This document shows, in pieces, positions 40,108-49,857 of a stretch of 64,000 nt of DNA. The DNA is taken from NCBI RefSeq assembly GCF_000285575.1, contig NZ_HE611050.1, positions 893,741-957,740 of the forward strand, written 5' to 3'. The stretch's first letter is position 1; each line of letters begins with the position of its first letter. This DNA is from Clostridium senegalense JC122 (GTDB lineage: Bacteria; Bacillota; Clostridia; Clostridiales; Clostridiaceae). The notes under the pieces were generated by a model. The model searched no databases and was not told where the DNA came from. It saw only the letters and a list, made by a program, of their open reading frames with translations. The translations under genes were made by a program, and so were the position numbers.

Positions 40108-40261
40108 TATAAGGTTTCAAATTACCATCAAAATTTATTTTGAAATTTGAATACCCAAAAGAGTGATGCAAGCTTTGAACCATCTAAATTCAACCTACAT
40201 TTAAAATGAAAATATTTTAAATCTATTTGAATAATCTTAAATTTTAGCTTGTTTCCCTATA
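40108..40261. repeat. ~154-bp interspersed element (type 1), copy B
   Basis: Diverged copy: starts TATAAGGTTTCAAATT and ends AGCTTGTTTCCCTATA. The main hairpin is TCAAATT / AATTTGA, where copies A and C have CCAAGTT / AACTTGG: two compensated base-pair changes. Downstream motifs AGTGATGCAAGC, AAATTCAACCT and ATATTTTAA keep the same order and spacing. Confidence 0.7.
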
Positions 40262-40976
40262 TCATTAATAGAATATGATATATTGTTAACTTTTATTAAT
40301 GATTGTATAAATTTAAACATAAAAATTTAACTATTAATAAACTATAAGTTATTTATTATATAAAACTTTAACACCTTAATATAACTTAATCTAATATTAT
40401 ATTTTATACTATTTGAATTTTAAATAGATTCTTTGTATTCAATGGTAAATGATTACATTTTTGACATTTAATTAACTATATAGTGTCTAGCCTATATATT
40501 TGTTTTTTATTAACAAATCATTCTATTATACCCCATAATTTTATACTCGTATATTTATAGATAAAAATTTATAAATATATGAATAGTCTAAAAATTTTTA
40601 TCGCAACTTAATCTATATATATTTATCTATTCAAGTATCAATGACTTTAAAATCATTAAAATTTTGTAATATATTTTTAAATAACTTTAATAAATATATT
40701 ATCATTAATTTTTATAAAATCTATATTTCTCAAAGAATTTTCTGTAAACTCAATTTTATTATACACTCTATTTATGAAATATTCTATATCTTTTAATTAT
40801 TTTTTATAATCTATATAATTTTTCAAACTAAAATGTATTAATTAATCTGTTATTCTTTTAAAGAATATAACAATTTTTTGTTTATAATATATTTTATTTG
40901 TATTTTAAATAAAATTCAATTTAACTATTTTAAAATATAAAATTAATAAATTTAAAATAGAATATATAAATTATAA

Positions 40977-41038
40977 AAAACTGAATTTTTATTCTTTGTT
41001 TTATATTAATTATTCACAAAAAATAAAATTCAGTTTAC
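40977..41038 (-). terminator. terminator of the EetB-like gene
   Basis: Arms AAACTGAATTTTTATT and AATAAAATTCAGTTT around a ~30-base loop, 43 bases past the gene end, with a T-run on the minus strand. Confidence 0.7.
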
Positions 41039-41080
41039 TTTTTAATCAAATCTATTAAATTTTAAAATAATTCATTTACT

Positions 41081-41605
41081 TTACATAAAACCATTGTTCA
41101 TTTTTTTATTAATTGTTTTTAAATGACTTAAAGCATAATATGAAGTAAACCCTACAAAAATTCCTGTTCCAATTCCTGCTATAGTAAGTATAGGTAGATA
41201 TAATAAAACACCCCATGTTTCAACAATTAATGATGCTACTATTAATTGACCTATATTATGAAATACAGCACCTATAACACTTACACCTATTATACTTACT
41301 TTATTCTTTAATAATTTTTTAATTACAGCCATTGATATAAAGCTAAAAATTGCTCCACCTAAACTATACATTAGTCTTGACACACTTCCACCAAACATAA
41401 CTGATAGTACTATTCTAATTGCCAATACTAAAAATGTTTCTTTATAATTTAAAGTATATAATGCTATAACCGTTATGATATTGGATAATCCAAGTCTTGC
41501 ACCTGGAGTTATAAATGGTATAGGAAGCATACCCTCTACTATATGTAAAACTAATGCTTGAGATATCAACAATGATATATATACTAATTTGCTAGTTTTC
41601 TTCAC
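41081..41605 (-). CDS. Gx transporter family protein (EetB-like)
   Basis: A 174-residue membrane protein with five to six helices. It starts at GTG 41605 behind GGAGAATATT. Sequence blocks such as LHIVEGMLPIPFITPGARLGLSNIITVIALY and GALFHNIGQLIVASLIVE-like (GAVFHNIGQLIVASLIVETW) match the Gx transporter family, once labelled heptaprenyl diphosphate synthase component I. Listeria EetB belongs here and is needed for flavin-based extracellular electron transfer. It lies 9 bases after the EetA-like gene and near an FMN-binding lipoprotein and ApbE, so the same role is likely. Confidence 0.83.
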   Translation of the reverse strand: MKKTSKLVYISLLISQALVLHIVEGMLPIPFITPGARLGLSNIITVIALYTLNYKETFLVLAIRIVLSVMFGGSVSRLMYSLGGAIFSFISMAVIKKLLKNKVSIIGVSVIGAVFHNIGQLIVASLIVETWGVLLYLPILTIAGIGTGIFVGFTSYYALSHLKTINKKMNNGFM

Positions 41606-41614
41606 AATATTCTC

Positions 41615-42015
41615 CTATCCAGATATAAAATCTTCTTCAGTATTATTATTTTTTATGTTTCCTTTTATTTCAATTACAACTTTATGGGGTAAGCAAACTA
41701 CAGTTTCACCTACCCTATGTATATATCCAACTTGTTTACAAACTTTATCTTTACAATCAGAGTCAATTATACCTATTTTATTATCCATCACTTTTATAAT
41801 ATTATATCCGTTTTTAGTTTCTAATTTAAATTCCTCTTCTCCTACATGATTATCAAGTCTTATTTCTTTAAAAACTTTTCCATCACTAGTTACTACTGCA
41901 TAAATTTGTTCTGATATTACACCTGAATTATTTACATAAAACACCAAATACGGTATAAAGGATATAAAAAAAGAATAACTATAATTATAATATCTAATTT
42001 TTTTATAACTTTCAT
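41615..42015 (-). CDS. NusG domain II protein (EetA-like; single-base break near the start)
   Basis: A membrane-anchored small protein with a NusG-domain-II beta fold, ending in DCKDKVCKQVGYIHRVGETVVCLPHKVVIEIKG, whose Cys-x4-Cys...Cys pattern is typical of the family. The open frame from 41947 lacks the anchor. ATG 42015, behind AAAGGTGAT, reads MKVIKKLDIIIIVILFL and then leaves frame. One extra T in the T7 run (41966-41972) gives ILFFISFIPYLVFYVNN, a complete signal-anchor helix joined to the domain. Total about 133 residues. Listeria EetA is the characterised relative, acting with EetB in extracellular electron transfer. Confidence 0.85.
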
Positions 42016-42024
42016 ATCACCTTT

Positions 42025-42470
42025 CCATCCTATCAATTTGTTTTAGGCATATAAAATAATAAATCTTAATACAATGAATATGCCTTATTATAGTTATTTT
42101 ACTAAAATAACTTGTAGCTTTCTAGTTTTTTATTATTTTCAAGTAAATATTTAATGAAACTACCTTATAGAAAGTAACTTAATTTTTAAATTTTTCAAAG
42201 TGAAATTATATTCCTTCACTTTTTTAAAATTGATAAATAAATAACTGCTATTTTTGTATAATTTAAAATTTAAATTTTTATAATTCCCTGTTTTAACCTA
42301 CTATTTAACTGTTACATATGAAATTTGGCTAAATAGAGCTTTTTTTTAAATTTATTTTAATTTTTCTATAATAATCTTTACTTTTTCTTATTTTTTATAT
42401 AAAATTAATAATAAATAGAGAATTCTTGAAATTGAATTTATTAAATTTATTGTTTTTTTTAGTCAATATA
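42025..42470. other. divergent intergenic region of the electron-transfer-like locus
   Basis: About 490 bases separate the EetA-like gene from the FMN-binding lipoprotein gene. It must contain two divergent promoters. No riboswitch or clear operator was recognised. Confidence 0.35.
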
Positions 42471-42508
42471 AAATAAAATTTATTTTAGTTTTAACAGGGG
42501 GTTTTTTT

Positions 42509-42964
42509 ATGAACAAAAAATTAGTTAGTATTATAGGTGCAACATTAGTAGCAGGAACACTATTAGTTGGATGTGGTTCTTCAACTGCTAAAGGTCCACA
42601 AGACGGAAGTTATAAAGCTGAATATTCTGAAGCTGATGACCATGGTTGGGTAGGCTTTGTTGAAATAAAAGTTGCAGATGGAAAAATAACAGAAGCTAAA
42701 TCTGATTATGTAAATGCTGAAGGAAAACTTAAAAGTGAAGATAAAGAATATGAAGAAAACATGAAAAAAGCTTCTGATTCTTATCCTGCTAAGTTCTCAA
42801 AAGAATTTAGCACTGCATTAGTTGAAAAAGGAAATGTAGATGAAATAGATAACATTTCTGGTGCAACTACTTCATCTAATGATTTTAAATTATTAGCTAA
42901 AGAAGCTTTAAATGCAGCTAATAAAGGTAATACTGACACTATTAAAGTTAAGCCTTCAAAATAA
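42509..42964 (+). CDS. FMN-binding lipoprotein (PplA-like)
   Basis: A 151-residue exported lipoprotein. The signal peptide ends in LLVGC with lipidated Cys22. The mature part is one FMN-binding domain with the flavinylation motif DNISGATTSS; Thr120 is the residue that ApbE would link covalently to FMN. In Listeria the related PplA carries two such sites and passes electrons to extracellular acceptors. Here there is one site. The transferase gene apbE follows 112 bases downstream. AGGGGG precedes ATG 42509. A terminator between the two genes suggests this abundant lipoprotein has its own transcript. Confidence 0.9.
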   Translation: MNKKLVSIIGATLVAGTLLVGCGSSTAKGPQDGSYKAEYSEADDHGWVGFVEIKVADGKITEAKSDYVNAEGKLKSEDKEYEENMKKASDSYPAKFSKEFSTALVEKGNVDEIDNISGATTSSNDFKLLAKEALNAANKGNTDTIKVKPSK

Positions 42965-42977
42965 TTTATAGTTTTCT

Positions 42978-43010
42978 AAAAGCTTTAGGTTAAAATCCTA
43001 AAGCTTTTTT
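42978..43010 (+). terminator. terminator between FMN-binding lipoprotein gene and apbE
   Basis: Hairpin AAAAGCTTTAGG / CCTAAAGCTTTT followed by T's. Partial read-through to apbE would set a high lipoprotein:transferase ratio. Confidence 0.85.
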
Positions 43011-43076
43011 ATGATATAATATAAAAAAATGTAATTTTATTTACTTATATTCTATATATTAAACGGAGGATAAAAT

Positions 43077-44105
43077 ATGAATAAACTTAAAAAATATTCT
43101 TTTACTTTTGTTATTTTATCTATACTATTTTTAGTTGGTTGTTCAAAAACACCATCAGAACCACTTTCAAGAACTGAACTTATTATGGGTACTGTATGTA
43201 CAGTTCAAATTTTTGATTCAAAAGATAGTTCTATATTAGATGAATGTTTTAATAAACTTACTGATTTAGAAAATTTAGTTAGTATAAATAAAGAAAATAC
43301 AGAACTTGATAAGGTTAATAACATGTCTGGGAAATCAGCAGTTTCAGTAAGCAATGATACATATAATATTATAAAAAGTGGAATAAGCTATAGTTCTTTA
43401 TCTAATGGAAACTTTGATATAACTATTGGTCCTATTGTTAAACTTTGGGGCATAGGAACTGATTCTGCTCGTCTTCCTAGCGATACAGAAATTAATGAAA
43501 AAAAATCTTTTATAAACTATAAAGATGTTATTTTGGATGATAGCAATAAAACTGTTTTCCTTAAAAACCCTAATATGATTATTGATTTAGGTGGTATTGC
43601 CAAAGGCTATGCTGCAGATGTACTTACTGATATATTAAAAAAGCACAATGTTAATAGTGCTATGATTAACCTTGGTGGAAATTTATATATCTTAGGAAAT
43701 AAAGAAGATGGTACTAAGTGGCGAATAGGTATACAAGATCCTAATGACTCAAATAGTACTGTAGGAAATTTATTAGTTAATGATAAATCCATAGTTACTT
43801 CTGGTGTATATGAACGCTTTTTTGAGGAAAACGGTAAAAAATATCATCATATACTTAACCCTAAAACTGGTTACCCTTATGAAAATGATCTTTTAGGTGT
43901 AACTATAATTAGTGATAAATCTGTTGATGGTGATGCATTATCTACCACTACATTTGCCCTTGGCTGTGATGAAGGATTAAAATTCATAAATTCTTTAGAA
44001 AATATAGATGCTATTTTTATAACTAAAGATAATGAAATATATTTAAGTGATGGGCTTAAAGACAATTTTAATGTTACTAACGCTAACTATAAATTGAAAA
44101 ATTAA
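43077..44105 (+). CDS. apbE: FAD:protein FMN transferase (ApbE)
   Basis: A 342-residue exported lipoprotein enzyme: signal peptide to LFLVGC with Cys22. The ApbE fold shows ELIMGTVCTVQIF near the start, GPIVKLWGIG, the FAD-binding MIIDLGGIAKGYAAD and NLGGNLYILG, and DGDALSTTTFALG near the end with acidic metal ligands. It transfers FMN from FAD to a Thr in partner proteins outside the membrane; the FMN-binding lipoprotein immediately upstream is the obvious target. ATG 43077 has CGGAGG upstream. Confidence 0.95.
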   Translation: MNKLKKYSFTFVILSILFLVGCSKTPSEPLSRTELIMGTVCTVQIFDSKDSSILDECFNKLTDLENLVSINKENTELDKVNNMSGKSAVSVSNDTYNIIKSGISYSSLSNGNFDITIGPIVKLWGIGTDSARLPSDTEINEKKSFINYKDVILDDSNKTVFLKNPNMIIDLGGIAKGYAADVLTDILKKHNVNSAMINLGGNLYILGNKEDGTKWRIGIQDPNDSNSTVGNLLVNDKSIVTSGVYERFFEENGKKYHHILNPKTGYPYENDLLGVTIISDKSVDGDALSTTTFALGCDEGLKFINSLENIDAIFITKDNEIYLSDGLKDNFNVTNANYKLKN

Positions 44106-44107
44106 TA

Positions 44108-44189
44108 AAAAGGTGTGCTATAAATTAAATCCCTATCTGTCAAACAGATAATATGGGAGTGAATCTATAGTACACCTTTTCTTTTTTTA
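44108..44189 (+). terminator. branched terminator or small structured RNA after apbE
   Basis: Outer arms AAAAGGTGTGCTATA and TATAGTACACCTTTT enclose an inner stem CCCTATCTGT / ACAGATAATATGGG, and a T-run follows (44182-44189). It is larger and more structured than the other terminators in the window. Confidence 0.7.
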
Positions 44190-44210
44190 TATTAACAAAT
44201 ATATATATAT

Positions 44211-44459
44211 TTAAAATATTGGTTTATTGCTTAAATTATCTTCTTCTGTTCCATTAGGATTACTTTTTATGAACTCTCTTCCATTCTTAGCTTTTCCCAC
44301 ATTAACGCCATTTATCATTCCATTTTTGGTCATGTCTATTGCTTGTTTTATAGGATAAGCCTCTCCATTAGATAGCATAACATCAGTTATATCACCTTCA
44401 GAATTTTTTCTTACTTTTTGAACAGTTAAATTTTCATTTTTTGATTGATTTTTATTCAT
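44211..44459 (-). CDS. DUF3892 domain-containing protein
   Basis: An 82-residue cytoplasmic protein starting at ATG 44459 behind AGAGGTGATATTT. Sequence VQKVRKNSEGDITDVMLSNGEAYPIKQAIDMTKNGMINGVNVGKAKNGREFIKSNPN matches the DUF3892 fold, a small beta/alpha domain that is common in Firmicutes and has no assigned function. The C-terminus is an Asp/Asn-rich tail. It is divergent from the TetR gene, so the two may share regulation through the inverted repeats between them. Confidence 0.85.
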   Translation of the reverse strand: MNKNQSKNENLTVQKVRKNSEGDITDVMLSNGEAYPIKQAIDMTKNGMINGVNVGKAKNGREFIKSNPNGTEEDNLSNKPIF

Positions 44460-44551
44460 AAATATCACCTCTTGTGAATATTATGTTTTATATATTCAAA
44501 ATTTATTCAATTTTAAATATAACTCATTATTTATTGTGTATTTTATTTAGG

Positions 44552-44619
44552 TTGACAAACTCTTTTGTCCAAACCTATAATCATTATTATATACTTTTTA
44601 AATTGTACATTTTGTACAA
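44552..44619 (+). promoter_or_regulatory. sigma-A promoter and two inverted repeats before the TetR gene
   Basis: TTGACA (44552-44557) and TATAAT (44576-44581) are separated by 18 bases, a near-consensus promoter. An inverted repeat, GACAAA / TTTGTC, lies over the -35. A second perfect one, TTGTAC / GTACAA (44603-44619), lies just past the -10. Both are positioned for autorepression by the encoded TetR protein. Confidence 0.6.
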
Positions 44620-44649
44620 GTAAATAATAATTTATGAGGTGGTTTGACA

Positions 44650-45197
44650 GTGCCCAATATCAATAATAAAGATGTTGAAAGTAGTATAATTAATTGTGCA
44701 AAAGATTTGTTTATTCAAAGAGGTTATGAAAAAGTTGATATGAAACTTATTGCAAAAAAATGCAATCTTCCAATTGGTACAGTTTTTAATTACTTTCCTA
44801 ACAAAAGTAGAATTTACATGAAATTACTAGAAGATAGTTGGAATTATACTTTTAATAGAATAAAAAATTAAATTCACTTGAGGCTAACTTAAGAATAGAT
44901 AATCTTATAGAAATACTGTACGATGATATGTGTTCTAGAAAAATTTTTAATACTGAATCTATAAATTTAGATTTATTAGAAAGGCAGAATGACTATGTAA
45001 TAAATTCTATTGCTCACATAATCAACTCTTTTGAACACAACCCAAAGGATATTGTTAACTATCTTTATAGCACTACCTTTGTTAAGGATATTTTAGATTA
45101 TATTAACGAGCTTATAACAAATTCACATAGTTCAAGAAAAGAAAATCTTAATCTCTTAGCTAGATTTGTAAATAAATTAATGTCTAATAAATTCTAA
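44650..45197 (+). CDS. TetR family regulator (single-base break)
   Basis: Two consecutive frames (44650-44871 and 44928-45197) are parts of one ~180-residue TetR regulator. The N-terminal HTH is AKDLFIQRGYEKVDMKLIAKKCNLPIGTVFNYFPNKSRIYMKLLEDSW. The first frame ends FNRIKN. One extra A in the A6 run (44862-44867) gives FNRIKKLNSLEANLRIDNLIEILYDDMCSRK, continuous with the helical ligand domain. I chose GTG 44650 (GAGGTGG upstream) over TTG 44644. It is related in its HTH to the TetR gene at 59929-60495. Likely target: its own promoter and the divergent DUF3892 gene. Confidence 0.83.
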
Positions 45198-45202
45198 TTA
45201 AT

Positions 45203-45247
45203 AAAAGTAATAGAAGGTGTTTATTTTTTACACCTTCTACTACTTTT
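45203..45247. terminator. bidirectional terminator
   Basis: Hairpin AAAAGTAATAGAAGGTGT / ACACCTTCTACTACTTTT between the convergent TetR and TPR/dynamin-like genes. Confidence 0.87.
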
Positions 45248-45248
45248 A

Positions 45249-48025
45249 TTATGCTTTATAAACAAATCCCTTATTATAAACTAATCCCTGAAGAATTTGT
45301 TTCTTATATTTTTCAAGTTGAACATTAACAAACTCTATATTTTTGCTTATTTCATTATTTCTATTTTTTAATTCTGTTCTTTCTATTTTTTTGATTTCTA
45401 AAATTTTATTTGATAATAATTTATATTGAGCTAGTCCCTCTAATAATTCTTTATATACATTTTCTATTTCCAAATGTAATTTTAAAGTTAATTCTTCTAC
45501 TGAACTAAATATAGCAGAGTATAAATTATCACACACTATTATAGAATCTTCTATAATTTCTCTTTTTATAGTTTCATATTTACCACCATCTTTTTCATTC
45601 TGCTTTGAAAATATAGTAGATAAACCAGATGTTAAATTCTTCAAAACATTCTTTTTAGGGAATAAACTTATTTCATCATCTAAACTATTTATATAATCCT
45701 CATAACACATAGAAATTTTTTCTTTTAATTTATGATTTTCTATAAATTTAATTTCTTTAAATTCCTTAGCAAATTCTCCTGATATTGGTATAACCTTGTT
45801 AGTATTATTATTTATATTTCTTATAACTTCTAACTCATTAAAATATATCTTTTCATATTTACTTAAGAATATATCAAATTGACTTTTCATAAGCTTATTC
45901 ATATTCTCTTTATACCATATTAAAATCTCTTCTGAAACTTTGTTTCTAGCTTCTTCTCTAATATTTTTACTTTCTTTTAATTCGTCAACCACTTTAACAT
46001 TTTCTTCTATTACTGCTGGAACAATAGTATTTATTTTTGTATTAATATATTCCTGCAATAAATTAGTATCTTGAGTTACCCTATCTTTAAAGTTTTCTAT
46101 ATTAGATTTCACTTCATCATCAAACTCTTTATACTTAAAGCTAGCTTCTTCCATAAGTTGAACTTCTAAACCTTTTTTCAAGAATTCATCTTCACACTCT
46201 TGATTTATATAATTCAATTCTTTAGAAAGGTTATTATAAAATTCATTATATCTATACATAGTTATATTATTAGGATGTAATACTTGTATTTTTTCAAGTA
46301 CATCATTGTAATTTTTACCATTATAGAATGAAATATTTATATTAAATCCTGTTTTTTCCAACCAATTATTAAACTCTTCAATATCTTTTTAGTAAAATAT
46401 TCTACCCCTTTTATAACAAATAAAACTTTATTTAAATTTTTCTTTTTATATATTTCTACTGAGTTTAATATATCTTGTTTTAAATCTCCACTGCTAGTTT
46501 TTAACATTACAACAGATATATCCGCTAAATCTAAATTTCTTTGACTACTTTCTAAAATTACATACTCTTCTTTATCTACTTTTTCTTTAAATTCACCATT
46601 CTCTTCAATTAATTTATCTAAAATACTTTCTTCATCTATATATTTAGGTAATATTTCTAATACCTTTATTCCTCTTCCCATAATTCTACATTGTTCATTA
46701 TATTCTATATCAGTGTCCCTATCACACTTTTTACTAATATCCTTTAACTTACCAACTAAATCACTCCACGGATAACTTTCCAGTGTATTTTTAGTTCCTG
46801 TTAGTTTATTTACACTAATTCTAAGTACTTCATTTATTATATTCACATCAAAATCTATCTTGCGTATTTCATTTATTGATAATAATTTTGTTGAACACTC
46901 AATACTTTCATCATAAAATCCATTATTAAAAGCAGCAACCATGAAATAAAATATTATATTTTCTTCTAAATCTCTAACTAATTTATTATTGTACTTTTTA
47001 CTATCTATATCATCATAAACTTCTCTTAAAATATCTATACAAACATCAAAATACTTATAGTCCCCATTTTTATAACTTATTTTTATTAGCATGTTATTTA
47101 AGTATTTTACAAATCCCTCAAATAAAATATCATCATTTTTTATTCCATCATATAATGTTTTAGAAAGTAATTTCCATTGTTTAAAATCTAATGAATATAA
47201 TGTTTCATTTAAAATTTCTATTACCTTTTGAAGATATTCCATTGTAAAATTTTTAGTTTCTTTACAACATTGTGATGCAATATCTATAAAATATTTATCC
47301 TTAGTTTTTAAATATTGATTATAACAAATCTCTAAAGATTTTATATAGCTTTCTTTATCTTTTAAAAATACTACTACATCTTTATCTACGTTCTCATAAT
47401 ATGGTATAACTTTTAATACATTTATTGCTGCCTCATAAGCTCTATCCACATCACTTATTGTCTTAGCTGCATAATATATACATTTATTTTTTTCTAGGAA
47501 TAAAAATTCTCTATCACTTACAATTTGTTCATAAAGCTCCAAAGATTTTTCTACATCGCTACATATATCCCCCAAGTTTTTTCTTGCCCACATAGATAAT
47601 TCAAATATAGTAATATCACTATTATCTTGAACCATATTAAAAAGTCTACTTTGTTCTTTAGTGATAACTGAAAGTACTTCTATAACTTTTTCAAAATGCT
47701 CTTGTGCAAAACTTCTATTATTTTTTTGTATGTATAATTCTCCTAAAGAAAAGTGACATGTTACAAGTTTTTTAAGATCATCATATTCTAACTTTGCTGC
47801 AGGTATATAGCTTAAATCTTTAACTAAATCATTAAAAAATTTTATTAATTGATTATCTTCAACCTCTTTACAAAATGAATTTTTTAAAACCCACTGATAA
47901 TGTCTTTTCAATACTAAGGCTACTTCACAACTTTCCTTAGGATTAGATATACTTAAGTAAAAATTGAATTTTTCAACATTCTCATAAGACCTTTGTAAGA
48001 ATTTTATTTGATTTTTTAGTATCAC
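45249..48025 (-). CDS. large TPR/coiled-coil protein with degenerate dynamin-like domain, unknown (single-base break)
   Basis: Frames 48025-46337 (562 residues) and 46361-45249 (370 residues) overlap slightly and join when one A is added to the A5 run (46386-46390). KGVEYFTKK then continues as DIEEFNNWLEKTGFNINISFYNG. The joined product is ~925 residues. The N-terminal ~400 residues are helical with TPR-like units (FSLGELYIQKNNRSFAQEHFEKVIEVL). A middle segment, DLADISVVMLKTSSGDLKQDILNSVEIYKKKNLNKVLFVIKGVE, looks like the G3-G4 half of a dynamin-type GTPase, but no P-loop is seen. The C-terminal ~330 residues are long helices. GTG 48025 has AAGGAGTG upstream. Function unknown. Confidence 0.75.
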
Positions 48026-48496
48026 AATTTTTCACTCCTTAAATACTATATATAATATAATATTTTATTATAAATTTTAATTATCAACTATTTTAATTAT
48101 TATTAGGAATATATAATCATTTATCAAATTCATATATAAAAAAATTTTATTAATAACGAGCTAAATATGTTCCTAATGTTTTAAATTTGAACTTATTTTT
48201 TATATAATACTTACTTACAATACATCGTCTATATGTCACTGTATTGACAAGTATATTATAAAAAGCATTATACCTTTCTCTACTTATACAATATACTTAA
48301 ATTTAATAAAAACTTCTAGTTAATTTCAAAAAATTTTATTATTTTTTATAGTATTGAATTTTCCAATAGCTAACCGGTTTATTATTTGATATAAAAATAG
48401 ATATCTCATGTATTATTTAATATTAAAATAAATTTTTCATTTTTCTTACTTGCTATATACTTATAATTGTTTTATAATAACATTAATTTTAAAATG

Positions 48497-48812
48497 CGTT
48501 GAAGAAGAAAAGTATCATAAATACTAATTCACAGAGAAAAGGTGTTGGTGAGAATCCTTTAAGGTTTATTATTTAATATAATACTCCTAATATAGGTTTA
48601 TGAGAAGTGCCCTTCTGAGCTGAGTTCTGAAAGTAGGTATTATTCAAATAGAAATATGCCTTCTAGTATGGATTTCCAGGTTCGCCTGTTATAGCGATAG
48701 AATATAAATTTGTATTCGATTTTCAAGTGGGGTTTTTTTACCCAATTAGAGTGGAACCACGGAGTATATAATCTTCGTCTCTTATTTATAGAGACGGAGT
48801 TTTTTTATACCC
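48497..48812 (+). promoter_or_regulatory. T-box leader of cysK-cysE
   Basis: A ~300-base leader with the T-box core AGAGTGGAACCACGGAG (about 48748-48764) and a terminator CTTCGTCTC / GAGACGGAG followed by T7 (48772-48807). TGC in GAAGTGCCCTTC (48608-48610) is the probable Cys specifier. The core reads TGGA, able to pair with a UCCA tRNA end, and tRNA-Cys has U73, which supports a cysteine response. It matches the downstream cysteine genes. Confidence 0.92.
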
Positions 48813-48920
48813 TTTTTATATAGAATTGCAATTCATAAATTAAATAAAAACTTATAGTAAAACGATTTAAAGCTTTAATCTATTAACTTAATGTATTATT
48901 AAAAATTTAGGAGGTAAATT

Positions 48921-49832
48921 ATGTTATACGAAAACATTTTAGATATGATAGGTAAAACACCTATAATAAAATTAAATTCATTAACTTCAAAGGATATGGC
49001 TGAGGTTTATGTAAAGCTTGAAAAATATAACCCTGCAGGAAGTATTAAAGATAGAGCTGCTCTTGGAATGATAGAAGCTGCTGAAAAGGAAGGACTTTTA
49101 AATCCTAACTCTATAATTTTAGAGCCTACAAGCGGAAATACTGGTATAGCTTTAGCCATGATTGGTCGTCTTAAAGGATACAAAGTTGCTCTAGTTATGC
49201 CGGAGACTATGAGTTTAGAAAGAAGAAACTTAATTAAAGCTTATGGTGCTGAATTAATTCTTACTGATGGCAGCAAAGGAATGAATGGTGCTATAGAAAA
49301 GGCTTTAGAGCTTTCTAGTAAAAATCCTAATTATTTTATACCTCAACAATTTGAAAATATTAATAATCCTAAAAAGCATTATGAAAGCACTGCACTAGAA
49401 ATAATAGAGGATTTACCAAACTTATCTGCCTTTGTTGCTGGTGTAGGTACTTCTGGAACAATTACAGGTATAGGTAAAAAATTAAAAGAATATAATTCCT
49501 CTGTTGAAATAATTGCAGTAGAACCTTTCAATTCAGCAGTAATATCTGGTAAAAAACCATCACCTCATAAAATACAGGGTATTGGTGCTGGTTTTATTCC
49601 TAAACTTTTCGATCCATCAATTGTAGATTCAATAATAACTGTAAGTGATGAAGATGCTTTTAAAACAGCTAATGATTTAGCTAAATTAGAAGGATTGTTC
49701 CTTGGAATTTCATCTGGAGCAAATGTTTTCGCTGCAATTCAAATAGCAAAAAAATTAGGTCCTAATCACAAAGTCTTAGCAATTTCTCCAGATGGTGGCG
49801 AAAAGTATATTTCTATGAATGTTTTTTCATAG
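48921..49832 (+). CDS. cysK: cysteine synthase (O-acetylserine sulfhydrylase)
   Basis: A 303-residue PLP enzyme that makes cysteine from O-acetylserine and sulfide. The PLP lysine is Lys43 in NPAGSIKDRAAL. PTSGNTGIALA binds the substrate, GVGTSGTITGIG the PLP phosphate, and SPDGGEKY lies near the C-terminus. AGGAGG precedes ATG 48921. It is the first gene of an operon with cysE and lies under the cysteine T-box. The CysK type is favoured over CysM or cystathionine beta-synthase by length and motifs. Confidence 0.95.
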   Translation: MLYENILDMIGKTPIIKLNSLTSKDMAEVYVKLEKYNPAGSIKDRAALGMIEAAEKEGLLNPNSIILEPTSGNTGIALAMIGRLKGYKVALVMPETMSLERRNLIKAYGAELILTDGSKGMNGAIEKALELSSKNPNYFIPQQFENINNPKKHYESTALEIIEDLPNLSAFVAGVGTSGTITGIGKKLKEYNSSVEIIAVEPFNSAVISGKKPSPHKIQGIGAGFIPKLFDPSIVDSIITVSDEDAFKTANDLAKLEGLFLGISSGANVFAAIQIAKKLGPNHKVLAISPDGGEKYISMNVFS

Positions 49833-49857
49833 ATACTAATATAAGGATGTGACTTTA

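Larger units (their letters stand above)
39970..41075. other. 1.1-kb intergenic region upstream of thiolase
   Basis: Besides the type 1 repeat copy B (40108-40261) and the terminator near 40977-41038, this holds only extremely AT-rich DNA with many stops in all frames. No gene, tRNA or known riboswitch was recognised. Confidence 0.5.

Noticed and set aside
40275..40300. Rex-like site TTGTTAAC upstream of thiolase
   Set aside because: Only one half-site matches (the other half reads TTAAT), and it is over 300 bases from the thiolase start.
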